A DNA stretch of 64,000 bases from Echria macrotheca. Its lineage: Eukaryota > Ascomycota > Sordariomycetes > Sordariales > Schizotheciaceae. The translations under genes were made by a program, and so were the position numbers. Below, in pieces: positions 44,704 through 55,399 of the stretch. Under the pieces are notes generated by a model that searched no databases, was not told the origin of the DNA, and saw only the letters and a program-made list of their open reading frames with translations. The DNA is taken from the NCBI GenBank assembly GCA_030411725.1, contig MU839838.1, positions 434,001 to 498,000 of the forward strand. Direction: 5' to 3'. Position 1 is the stretch's first letter, and every line of letters begins with the position of its first letter.

Positions 44704-46506
44704 ATGGAATCGGACACTGAAGTCCCGTACACGCAATTCGCCTGCATCGGCACCGGTTTCTCGGGCATCGGGCTCGGCGCGACCCTGCGGCGATGGTACG
44801 ACATCACCGACATCAAGCTGTTCGAGCGGGGCGCCGACCTGGGCGGCACCTGGACTGTCAACCAGTATCCAGGCGCGGCCTGCGACGTGCCCAGCGCTTT
44901 ATACAGCTTCAGCTTCGCCACCAACCCGACTTGGACCCGCATCCTGCCCTCGGCCGCCGAGCTCCGCGCCTATCTCCAACGCGTCGCCGACGACTATGAT
45001 CTCCCATCCAAGATGGTCTTTAACACGGCCGTCGAGCGGTGCGAATGGATCGAGGAGCGCGCCCGGTGGCGGCTGACTGTCCGGGACCTGGTCTCGGGCG
45101 AGACCAGCCTGCATGAGTGCCAGTTCTTGTTCTCGGGCGCCGGCCAGTTCTCCACACCGCGGGAGCTAGACGTGCCCGGCCTCCAAAACTTCAAGGGCGA
45201 AGTGATGCATTCAGCGCGGTGGCGTCCCGAGGTCGACCTCCGGAATAAGAATGTCGTCGTGTTTGGCAACGGGTGCACTGCCGCACAGATCGTGCCGTCC
45301 ATCCTGCCTCTGACGAAACATGTCACTCAAATCGTCCGGTCCAAACACTGGATCATGCCACCTGTCGACCGGGTTATCTCCAAGAGAATGGCCTGGTGGC
45401 TGGAACACACACCGGGCATGCTCTGGCTGCAACGGTTCATCATCTTTTGGCTGGCCGAAGCTGATTTCCCGGCCTATGTATCCGCCAATTCTGGCTACAG
45501 AAAGGCGCGGCAGAGTATTGCAGAAAGATACATGCGGAAGGCGGCGCCGAAGAAGTACCATGACCTGCTGATCCCCGAGTTTGACTATGGGACGAAGCGA
45601 CGCGTGTTCGACTCGGGATACCTCAAGGCACTCCATGCCGACAACATGACCTTGACAAACGAGCCGGCCGTCGAGATCCTCGAGAATGGGGTGCGGCTGA
45701 GAAACGGCGACGTCGTCGCTGCCGATGTTCTTGTCCTAGCCAATGGCTTCCAGCTAAATGAGCTGCAGGGCGACATCAAGGTCTCGGGGCGCAATGGGAA
45801 GACCATCGAGGACCACTGGGACGAGTTTGGCGGAGCCGAGGCGTACAACTGCACTTCCCTGAGCGGGTTTCCTAATTTCTTCTTCCTCTTGGGGCCCAAC
45901 ACCGTCACCGGCCACACTTCGACCGTCATGGCAATCGAAAATGCCATCAACTATGCGTTGCGAGTTATCCGTCCCGTGCTCGAGGGGAGGCTAACTATTG
46001 TCGATGTCAAGAGGGAAGCCGAGGAGGCCTACGTCGCGAAGGTCCACCGGGCGCTGGAAGAGATGGTGTGGGCGAACGGCGGCAGCAAGAACTGGTACAC
46101 GAAGGAGCTCGAGGTCGGCGGAGTGAAAAGGACGTGGAACGGCATGACATATCCGTGGTGGCAGGGCCACTATTGGTACCACTGTTTGTTCCCTGTCTGG
46201 AGAGACTGGCAATACGGCGTAAGTTTTTGCCCTCGAGAACGGGAACAAGTACATACTGAATGTCTCTAGGGGAAACCCTGCAAGCCTACCATTGCGAAAC
46301 GGCGAGCAGCGAGTCGATGGTTGCTGACGTTTGTGTTCTTGGCGCTGGGTGGAGTTGCCGCGTCGCGATGGGCGAGGAGTAATCCGGACTCTCGGCTGGC
46401 CGCAGCTGCGATGCGTTTGGCGATGTTGTGCATTCCCGGCAACAAGTTGTCAGGGAACGATTTGGCGAGCAGGGTCAGGTCGGGGCGATTTTTGTGGAAA
46501 AGCTGA
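44704..46506 (+). CDS. FAD-dependent Baeyer-Villiger-type monooxygenase
   Basis: Two exons, 44704..46218 and 46270..46506, encode 583 residues. The frame is open for 8 codons upstream of the ATG at 44704, but there is no earlier ATG. Landmarks are the FAD-binding GTGFSG (16-21), GGTWTVNQYPGAACDVPSALYS (47-68, the family's YPGxxCD block), the BVMO fingerprint FKGEVMHSARW (163-173, FxGxxxHxxxW) and a second nucleotide-binding GNGCTA (188-193) for NADPH. Such enzymes insert oxygen next to a carbonyl to give an ester or lactone. The spliced C-terminus adds a hydrophobic helix (WLLTFVFLALGGVAA) that may anchor it to a membrane, unusual for the family. It could use the SDR's ketone product and feed the esterase. 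Confidence 0.92.
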
Positions 46507-47230
46507 GAAGTCGGCAGAGGATTGTGGATGGGTCTGCAGTTCACATGTCGGAGGGCAGGAGCAGGAGCAGGATTTCAAGAAGGAACTGATCCCAGGCTCT
46601 CAGAAATCTCTCTCCTGCACGTCCTGAGCCACAACCCCCATCCATGAATGGTTGCAGTGGAACATTGGAAACATCAACCGCATAACAAGCGTTTTTTACT
46701 GAGGTATAGGCAAACCAGGCAAACGTCAGGCAAACGGAAGAAAAAAGAGTCAAATACCAGGCAAGTCTGAGCCTTCGTTTATTTGACTTTATTTGCGTGG
46801 ATTTGGTTACATTTGCCTTATATACCTAGTTAGCTTCTTAGGGTAGGTGCCTCCCTTCTAGCAGCCCCTTTTCCAGCCCAGTTACCTAGTGTGTTAGCAG
46901 CCGTTTGAGTGAAAATTTGGCGCAAACCAGTAAACAGACGGTTTTTTTTTATCCTGGTTTGCTCAAACCACGCGGCCTCTTCTTGCTTCAAATCCACGCA
47001 AATAGAAGCCGTCGTTTGCTTGGTGTGGTTTGGTGGACGCGCTGCCTTTAGGGCACACCGAGGCCGCCAGTGATGCCTGCACGATAAGGACCTTTGTATT
47101 TTTTTTGTTCTCCTTTGTCTACCTTCCAGGCATGAAGCCGTCACAATCGAGTATTTAGATGGCCGGATCCAGATCAGGAAATTGACCTGGTTCAACCAAC
47201 ACCTGTTCCCGTTGGTTTTCTGAGACCGCT
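46507..47230. other. intergenic, no gene seen
   Basis: Around 46700-47000 the words TTTGCGTG, CAAACCA and GGCAAAC recur with imperfect inverted symmetry, which could be an old repeat, but no boundaries can be set. Frames 46541-46753 and 46830-47195 have no domain. Confidence 0.4.
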
Positions 47231-48659
47231 ATGCTCCCTTCCACTACTCTTTGCATCAGGACGAGTCCTCAAAGTCATCAAAAAGCCATCATCCTGCGGC
47301 TCCCTGATGAATTGCTGCTGCAGATCATTGGCCGTATCCTCCTTGTTCCCGGATGGTCCACCCTCACAACATCGAGGAGTGATCTAGAGTTTCTTGATGG
47401 AAGCTGGTACGCTGCAAAGGTAGAAAGGCGACGAGTCTTCGCAGACTACATCAAACAAGCCTTTGTCCTCTCCCAGGTGTGCCGGCACTTACACCATTTG
47501 ACAGCCCCGTTACTCTACGCCAACATATTCGCCTTCATGGACCCGCCGGACATCGACGCCAGCCTGAAACTGCCGCACGGCAAACTGGAACTTCTCTACT
47601 CCAGCCTGTCTCGCCACCCGTGGCTCCGGCAACATTGTCGATCTCTGTACTTAGAGGTCTGCGCGGAGCCGGACCAGTTTGAAATCGCACGGGATCTGGC
47701 CACCTGGCTCACCGAGACGAAGACTTTGTATCTTGGCTACTGCGGCTTGCATACTAGCAGCAATCCGGATAACTGGTGCAAATGGCCTACACAGTCCCAT
47801 TCCGACATCAACATCAACAAGAGGCTTTGGGACATATTTAGCATCGCGGCGGACTGCATGCCAAACCTCGAGAGAATCACATTTGGGGACATTTGGGCTG
47901 AGCCCCGGTACCACGTTGCTATTGCTCCCCGGCCGCATTTTTTGTGTTTCTACTGCGCCCCGCTGCTGTGGTCAGTGGACACCATCCCCAAGTTAGATTT
48001 GGCCCCTAGATTGTGTCATGTGAGTTGGAAGGCTGAGATACCGAGCTATGATGTTTGTGTGCTAAATATCTAGCTAGAAGCCGGCGTCGACTGCTACCAG
48101 CATTCACATAGCGGCCTTCTACGGCACCATGGAGGATCTCCGGCTGTATATGCGCATACCCGCCAGACTTCAACACTTTTCAGTAGGCCTCTTCGCACCG
48201 AACTTTGGGCTGAATCACCAGCAATACCAAGTTCCCACCTGGGATGCGTCGGCCTTTTTTTCGGCATTGTCGCCTCACCGCTCGACCATTGAGACTCTCA
48301 AGCTGGAAGATGTAGTGAATGTCTGCCCTTCTCTTGTTGTGAACCTAACTGGGGTCGGCTTATCAGGTTTCACTCAGCTCATGCGTCTTGAAATCCCAAG
48401 TAGCGTAACTGGGTGCGATGCGGGTGAAGCGGCGAAACTTCTCGCACCACGGCTTGAGGAGCTTCGATTGAGATGCGGTCATCGGCCATTTCAAGAGTAT
48501 GGAGCCTTCTTTCGAGCATTAGCTAATGCTGCTGTGGCCCGCCGGCTACCTTTGCGTCGTATTCATCTCGGCTTCTGCTGCCAGCGCTGGGATCTGGCTA
48601 AAATCATCTCCTTGACCACCGAACTGGAGCAATTGGGAATGTCACTTACATATGACTGA
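47231..48659 (+). CDS. F-box-like protein, tandem paralogue A
   Basis: Two exons, 47231..48019 and 48078..48659, encode 456 residues. Residues about 20-85 fit an F-box: LRLPDELLLQIIGRILL, then LSQVCRHLHHLTAPLLYANIF. A repeat-like helical/leucine-rich body follows (LYLEVCAEPDQFEIARDLATWLTETKTLYLGYC; MPNLERITFGD). Exon 2 starts KPASTATSIHIAAF and carries RLQHFSVGLF, LAPRLEELRL and LPLRRIHLGF. Genes B and C share this exon structure and these blocks. F-box proteins recruit targets to SCF ubiquitin ligases. The target here is unknown, and the leucine-rich tail is the likely binding part. Of the three, the region before the intron (about 230-263) diverges most here. Confidence 0.8.
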
Positions 48660-49697
48660 TACCCAAGATGCGGCTCCTTTCTCCTTCCCCGCTTTCTTAA
48701 CATTCGAAACGGACTCAACCTCGGAGATCAGAGGCAGTCTTCAATGATATTAAGATTGCCCGCGTGCCGGCCATTATGGTGAGCACCTTCCTTCCTCCAA
48801 ATGGATAATATGTGCTAAACACACGATTTATAGTTCACCAATTCCCCACGATGAAGAAACGTTCGGTCGACTATCCGCAGCAGAAAGACATGTATAGTAG
48901 GGGCGGAGGGCATGGAAGTTGGGTGGAGCCGGGTTCAGTCTCGACATCAAGGGTATCCGTACAGCTGTACACGGGTATTGTTTGGAGAATCGTGGTTCGC
49001 TGGTCCGACGGCGGCAATACGAGATTCTGACAAGGGGGGTTGGGGAGACTAGAGGTCTCAATCCCCCTCTGTATGAAATGGGCAAAGGAGAGGATCGAGG
49101 ATGGACATGAATTTCTGCAAGCTATGAATGATGGCATGCCTACCTAAATGATAAGCTTCCTGTTTGGCATCCTTACCGTCTGATACTTCCACGCAGTGAT
49201 CTGTTTTTTGTGTTAGTTCAAGAGATTTGCAACGACGTTTTCAAGGCCCTAAGATGGGCACCAATAATGGCGAGGTCTAATCATTGTCGGGGTTTTAATG
49301 TTCATTGACATGTGCGTTCTTCTAGCTTCAGCGACTTACATGTACACGATCCAGTACCAGAGCAACTTGGAAACGGGAAAGACACCGGCTTTTCTCGTCT
49401 GGAATCTGTGAAACCAATCCCGACTCGCAGGTGAGGAAGTTGCAACCAACAAATTTCGCTGTTTGGCATTCTTGCCGTCCGATGCTTCCACACAGTGATC
49501 TGCTCTTGGTGCTGGAGCCGTTTGGAACAGCTGGTTCATCACCAAGTGAACCACCGTGTGTGTTTGATCGGTGGGCTGGTGCTCGGAAAGTATTAAAGAG
49601 CACACACTTTGCCTTGGTTAGTCCAGTCCTCCAGCGTTTCCATCCTCTCCACATCCGGTACCTCTTTTACTTCTCAACTAGACTCGCTGCAATCAAG
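48660..49697. other. intergenic between F-box genes A and B, with a ~50-bp direct duplication
   Basis: No gene is supported. A segment at about 49155-49205 (GTTTGGCATCCTTACCGTC...CAGTGATCTG) recurs with substitutions at about 49452-49504 (GTTTGGCATTCTTGCCGTC...CAGTGATCTG). The frame upstream of gene B's ATG is open for 89 codons but is low quality and was not added. Confidence 0.45.
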
Positions 49698-51103
49698 ATG
49701 GCTTGCGATCGACCGAGCCCCTCCATCTTGAATCTCCCCAACGAGCTGCTTCTGCACATCATCAGCTTTGTCCTTCTACCTCTCTGGAAAACCCCGCCGG
49801 ACTTCGACAGTAACTCGCAAGGAGGCCTGCCGTTTCGTGACTTCCTAAACCACATTAGACAAGCATCAGCTCTGTCAAGAGTCTGCCGCCACTTCCGTCC
49901 ACTGGCCATCCCGTTTCTCTACGCCCACATCTTTGCCTTTTTCGACATAAACACGGATTTCCTGCCGCTACACAAGGTTCATGCGCTGTGTGACGTCCTG
50001 ATCACCGGGCGACAGAACTACGGCCGTCATTGCCGACATTTATACCTGGGAGTCCCCCCGTGTCCGGACGAACTCCTGTATGTGCGGAATCTACTAGCCA
50101 ACTGTCTTACGGGGGCAAGGACGTTGCATCTCGGCCTGTGTAGGTCTTCAAGCTGGCGGCGCAGGCCATGGCTAGCTGTCGAGCAGTTGTGGCATCTACT
50201 TGAGATCGCGGTGGAGAGCATGCCGAAGCTCGAAAAAATATCGTGCCCTCTGTTTGGCGAACTCATCTATTTTTTGCCCGCGGCAAAATTGTGCAAAGTC
50301 CTCACCACAGCACGAAGTTTGAAGCTGATCCAGGGCTTTAAAGTCGCAAGAGGGTCCTCGCCAAATCTGGATTCAATCTGGGAGCCGTCATATGTAAGCT
50401 GAAGCCGCCCCCCACCGCCCTAAAATCTTCAGCTTCCCCTTGTTTGTATCAATGCTAATGCGCTTGTCAGGAGGGGGCATCCACCCTCACCAGCCTTCAT
50501 ATCGATAAGTTCTCTGATACGATTGAGAACTTCCGGCTTCTTATGAGTATACCTCGCAAACTACAGCATCTTTCAGTTCAGAGCTTCAGCCAGCATAGCG
50601 CTGATGATGATGCGCAATCCTTCATCTCGGCGCTCTTGCCACACTCCTCCACCCTCGAAACTTTGGTCCTGGGACTGCGGCATTATCAAAACCATTCCAG
50701 GGGTCGAACGGGCATCGATATTTCCTGTTTCACCCAACTGAGGCGGCTCCTGGTCTCGCGCACAATAACAGGATGTGACGTAGACGCAGCGGTGAAGCTC
50801 CTCGCGCCACGACTTGAGGAGCTGCATTGGACCGATTATATGGGTTTTGAGTTATTTGACGATGCCCATGCAGACTTTGTTCGAAGGTTGGCCAACATTG
50901 CCACGATACGCAAACTACCTTTGCGGCATATTTCTGTCCGCCGTCCTTATCCACTCAAGAATGAAACCCTATTACTTGTGGATCAAGTCAAAAATGAACT
51001 GGGGATACTTGGTATATCGATGACACTGTCAATGGAACTTAGACGGGGATTCGACACGACGCACCCACCCCATGGGGCACAGACACTTGAGAATACCTCG
51101 TAA
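49698..51103 (+). CDS. F-box-like protein, tandem paralogue B
   Basis: Two exons, 49698..50393 and 50471..51103, encode 442 residues. The ATG gives MACDRPSPSILNLPNELLLHIISFVLL, directly the F-box, then LSRVCRHFRPLAIPFLYAHIF. The body keeps the paralogue blocks LYLGVPPCPDELLYVRNLLANCLTGARTLHLGLC and MPKLEKISC. The intron interrupts at PSY in the same place as in gene C. Exon 2 opens EGASTLTSLHIDKFSDTIENFRLLMSIPRKLQHLSVQSF and ends in LPLRHISV and NELGILGISMTLS. The C-terminal ~20 residues have no match in A or C. The presumed role is SCF substrate recognition. Confidence 0.8.
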
Positions 51104-52292
51104 CGAAGAATCTGGAGCTAAAGGCGTATTGGAGGTGGAGGCATTGAAACTGGTGCGGGCTGGTGTCCCGTCGAAATCAGGGAAGAAGGATCGATGAATG
51201 GTCGGCGCTGGTTCGCCGACTGCGATTAGTTCTAGTAGGGAAGAACCGGACGCGCCGGCTCCCGTCAAATCAAAGACGATGTTTTGAGTTTTGATCAAAT
51301 AGACCTTTATGTCTAAGGAAGTGTGGAAAAGTGAGCTCGTAGCAGGACATCTGTGTTGTTTGAGCTGGATCAATCTATTCGGGTGAAACTTGGCAAAAAA
51401 GGAACGGCGAACCGACTTGTATAGGTAGGTACCTAGGTTTCCAACCTGTATTCCCGCGAATTGGGCGAGGGCTGGTATCGGCCAACATGTGAGGAAGCTA
51501 TACAGAAGAGGAGGGCCCGTCCTACTGTAGGAAAAGTCTCTTTCTACTGTAATAAAAAAAAAAAAAAAAAAAAAAAAGGCGTCCTCTACAAAACCCTAAC
51601 CCCCGCCAAAACTACACCCAAAAAGATACATCCAATGGCGACATCGCGATCAATCGACCACCACCACAGCCACCACGATCTTCCACCTGCGCACACCCGC
51701 GCAACGCTATCACCAATGCAGCAGCGATTACAGCGGAAACAGCGGATTTGAACGATTTTGGCGTATTGCGGTCGCAAGTGCTGGCAGCAGTGACAGGGTG
51801 GTTCAATTGACGCGAGGCGCTTCGCGAAACGTGGGGAGAAATCTGATATGTCAGATGTACTACAGTAGAAAGAGACTTCTCCTACAGTAGGACGAGCCCT
51901 CCTCATAAAGAATAGCTAAGTCTGCTGTGGGACATGGTGGTCGTCTGACAATGCCAAGGATGGAGTTTTGTGGAAGAGGAGGACGAGTGGTCTGGGGACC
52001 CTTCTTCCTAGGTAGCTGTATCCCACCTGTACCCTGCCGGCGCGCACTTTCCTAGCCTCAAACGTCTGATATTTTCGTTTGGTATGTTCTTCAGGTCGGT
52101 GCTCTTTGCGACAGCTGACTCCTCACCACATGAAGACCCGCGTGTCATCAGTTCGCTCGAAAAGCATTTAAGGCGACAACACACCCCGCCTTGCTTGAAA
52201 TCCTGGTTGTGCACCACTCCCTCGTCTTCCGGTTTTCACCACCTTCTTCCTACTGGCATCAGACCCAACGCGCTAAATCTGTTGAAATCAAG
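51104..52292. other. intergenic between F-box genes B and C
   Basis: Holds the MITE described separately (about 51495-51905). The rest has no supported gene. ACCTAGGT-type palindromes occur near 51425-51440 and 52010. Confidence 0.5.
51495..51905. mobile_element. MITE with ~45-bp terminal inverted repeats
   Basis: The left arm (about 51501-51550, GAGGAGGGCCCGTCCTACTG then TAGGAAAAGTCTCTTTCTACTG) is mirrored by the right arm (about 51905-51856, GAGGAGGGCTCGTCCTACTG then TAGGAGAAGTCTCTTTCTACTG). The few differences are transitions. The ~310-bp interior contains an A-run of about 25 and a CCCTAACCCCC word and has no intact coding frame. No target-site duplication could be fixed by eye. The pattern suits a short non-autonomous DNA transposon. 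Confidence 0.65.
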
Positions 52293-53616
52293 ATGGCTCG
52301 TCAAGATGACCCGAGCCCCATCCTACGTCTTCCGAACGAATTGCTCCTACAAATCATGAGCCTGGTTCTTATGCTTCCTAGGTGGTCTGCACTCAACATG
52401 ACGTGGAACGAACCTACCAGCCACTTGGCCTTCATTGCTTACGTCAAAAACGCTTCTGCACTCTCTCGAGTATGCCGTCGCTTCCGCCCACTGGCAGTTC
52501 CGTTTCTCTACACCCACATATTCGGTCAAAATCCAGGGACGTTCCGGGTCCTATTGGAGAAGCAGCTCATGGCGTTACATGACGTCCTGGCCCGTCGGCC
52601 AATGCTGCGACGTTATTGCCGCGCTCTATATCTGGAAGTCTGCATATATCCTCGCTATTTCGAAATCGCACGGGATCTGATCACCTGGCTTACGGAGACG
52701 AGAGTATTGTATTGGTATACGCGCGAGTATAAAGATGAAAGGGTGTGGGAGATGTTCCAGGACGCAGTGACGCGCATGCCAGATCTCGAGAGAATATCTT
52801 ACTTCGCCGCGGGCCCTCGTGAAATATCCAAAATGGCCAAGGTTCTTGCCACAGCAAAAAGTCTCAAGGAGATCGCCTTCTTCTGCCCGTTTAGGAGTAA
52901 GGTGGGCGTCTGGGACCCTTCCTATGTGAGTTAATGGGCCAATACTTTCCTCACCTACCTACCTCCCATCTAGGTACCTACCGTACCTTAGGTAGCCATC
53001 CTTGTTTAGATGCTGATATTCCGGCTAGGAGCGAACATCTACCATCACCAAGATTCATATCGGGGACTTCCTTGGTAGAATAGAGACCCTCCAAGCTTTG
53101 CTGCGGATCCCGATAAGACTGCGGCATTTCTCAATGGGGATGTGGGATCAATTCGGTCCGCGAGACATCATTTCCGCGCTCTCTCCACACTGCTCCACCC
53201 TCGAGACTTTATCTCTGAATGCTTTCCGATGGCGGGACAGCATAGCTGGGGTCGACTTGTCTTCCTTTACTGAACTTAAGCGTCTGGAACTCACAATATA
53301 TTACCCATATGGATCCGATCATGGTAATACGGAACTCCTGCTCGGGCCCCAACTTCAGGAGTTACGTTGTTTGAATACGGCAGCGCCGTATCTTAGGCCA
53401 GAAGATGCAGAATGTCTCGGGGGGATAGCTAAGACCGCTACGGCCCGCGGAGTGCCTTTGAGGCGTATTGTCATTATCGGTCCACGTAACTGTCCCGACT
53501 GGCCCCATCCTCATCCCGAGTGCCGCTTCGAGTTATTGACTGCCGAGCTGAAGCAACTGGGAATATCACTTACACATGAATCACCCAAGCAATTCGAGAC
53601 ATGTTTCACGCCATAG
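52293..53616 (+). CDS. F-box-like protein, tandem paralogue C
   Basis: Two exons, 52293..52925 and 53029..53616, encode 406 residues. It begins MARQDDPSPILRLPNELLLQIMSLVLM (F-box), then LSRVCRRFRPLAVPFLYTHIF. The body has LYLEVCIYPRYFEIARDLITWLTETRVLYW, closest to gene A in that block, while exon 1 ends in WDPSY like gene B. Exon 2 starts ERTSTITKIHIGDFLGRIETLQALLRIPIRLRHFSMGMW and closes in LRRIVIIG and ELKQLGISLTHE. The 103-nt intron is packed with CTACCTAGGTAC-type repeats. The mosaic likeness to A and B suggests local duplication with later conversion or loss. The proposed function is SCF substrate binding. Confidence 0.8.
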
Positions 53617-54345
53617 CTGTGGCGACATGGTATTTGGAGGGGAGGATATTGGAACCTGAGGGGAGCTGGTTCCGCGTCAGCGTCATGGAAACGGCCTCGA
53701 GCGGGCAAAATCGTTGGTCGGCGCCGGTTCACCGACTTTGGATGGTAAATCTTGGTAGCGGGGGTACCAGACGCGATAGCCCCCATTGCACTCCTAGATG
53801 ATAGTTTTGAGTTTTGATCAATAACAATAATCGAACCCTCCATGCCTAGATCAGGATAGTGAGGAATGCCTAGAACTTGAACCCGCCCAGCACTTGCAAG
53901 ATGGGAGTTGGTGAACATTTTCACATATGGAGGCACACAGAACTGTTAGGCCAGGCAGGAGCACCTAGGCTAGGTACCTAGATGGAAGGCACACACAGAC
54001 CCCAGGTACTGTATTTACCTAGGTAGCCAGCCCTTAGGGCCCATCCTCCTCTTCACCAAAACAAGCATCTTTAGCACCAGTCTCTTAGAACTCAGCTTCG
54101 CTAGTATTCCTCATTCCGAATTCGACAAGCTACCTTAGCTAGATGTACCTACGGTAGGTAACCAGCATAAAATCTACCACCCCACCCCAAACCCCTCAAA
54201 AACATGCATGTCCCAGCCATAAATGCAAGAAAGAAGAATCCTGACCATCCACAACCCCCTTCCCTTCCCACACAGCTACCTAATCATCCTCCCCGACTCC
54301 CTAATACCCCTTCCCTTATCCAAACCCCACCCCCCTTATTAACCA
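53617..54345. other. intergenic, no gene seen
   Basis: Dense in short CCTAGGT/ACCTAGG palindromes (about 53965-54020 and 54140-54165). No coding frame is supported. Confidence 0.5.
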
Positions 54346-54349
54346 CCAC

Positions 54350-55217
54350 TCAGCAAGTCGCAACCGCCGGCCCAGGATTCACATAAGAAGTCGGGATAGG
54401 CCAATAAAGCTGAAACTGAATCCCCGGATCCGTCGCCTTATACGCGCCCGGAAACGACACCAGCCCGCCGGGGACTTTAATCCCGCCCGTGCCGCCCGTG
54501 ACACTCAACTGCGCGCACGAGATATAAAGCTGCGCACCCCCGATCGACGCGGCAGAGTGCAGCCCGATATGTTCAACCCGCAAAAGATACTCGCCGTTCT
54601 CGACGCAGGTGGGGATTTTCACTGAGACTTCTGTCTTGCCTATCACCAACCACCACCATTAGCCATCTTTGAGAAAACAGAGATAGATAGAGAGAGACAA
54701 ACCATCAGCAGCCCACTTAATACTCTGCGTGCCCAGCCCCGTAGGCCCGTCCTGGTATATCTTGAACCACACGGCCCCCTTGCCGTCGAACGTCGCCGCC
54801 GTCTTGCCCGAGGGCACCTTGGCGAGGTAGAACTGCAGCGGGCCGGGGTGGCCGATGTTCGTGTCCACGGCGAACGTGACGTTGCTCCCGGCCGCTACCG
54901 ACAACGTCTTGGACGCGCCGGTGCCCGGGTTGAGTTCGTAGCAGGTCATGGCTGCGGACGTGACGTCGGTCACGGGGCCGTGCGAGTAGCGGTTTTCTGT
55001 CATGCGGACTGTCGTCCAGTCTGGGTCGCGGACGCCGTTGGTTATTGTGCTGGGGAAGGTGTCTTTTTTTTTTTTTTTTTTCGGAGATTAGTGTCTGTTG
55101 TTGTGGTGGAAAGGGGGAGGGGGGATGGGTTGGTGGTGGTGGCGGAGGTGGTGCAAGCTTACAGTGGGCATGGGCGCCGGCCGCCGCGAGGACGGCGAGG
55201 GAGGTGCTGAGCTTCAT
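54350..55217 (-). CDS. lytic polysaccharide monooxygenase, AA9
   Basis: Three exons, 55217..55163, 55062..54703 and 54639..54350, encode 234 residues. The signal peptide MKLSTSLAVLAAAGAHA ends before His18, the mature N-terminal histidine of the copper histidine brace. The second brace ligand is His90 (GHPGPLQFYLAKV) and the axial residue is Tyr177, in the HX8QXY motif (His166, Gln175, Tyr177). The protein ends shortly after the catalytic core, with no CBM1. AA9 enzymes cut cellulose and some hemicelluloses oxidatively outside the cell, using copper and a peroxide or oxygen co-substrate. The first intron falls in the codon after His18, and its acceptor follows an 18-A run. With GH62 and DUF1996 nearby, this supports a biomass-degrading lifestyle. 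Confidence 0.95.
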
Positions 55218-55328
55218 CTTGATTTCTTTGGGGGTGTGTGTACCTAGGTATGTGTGTGAAGAACAGACGAGAAGATCAAATCACGGAAACGGGAAGGGGG
55301 ACGACGGGATGCAGCAGCCTCCAATCTC

Positions 55329-55334
55329 TTTATA
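55329..55334 (-). promoter_or_regulatory. TATA box of the AA9 gene
   Basis: TATAAA (in GTTATAAAGAGATTGG) lies about 112 bp upstream of the AA9 start codon. Confidence 0.5.
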
Positions 55335-55399
55335 ACTTCGTGGAATTTTCCTAAAAAGCGGCTACTACCGTCGCACCGGGTCCGTTCCCGGTCCCATGA

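Noticed and set aside
35898..46506. A classical secondary-metabolite gene cluster
   Set aside because: No PKS, NRPS, terpene synthase or cluster transcription factor is visible. The enzyme set fits catabolism at least as well.
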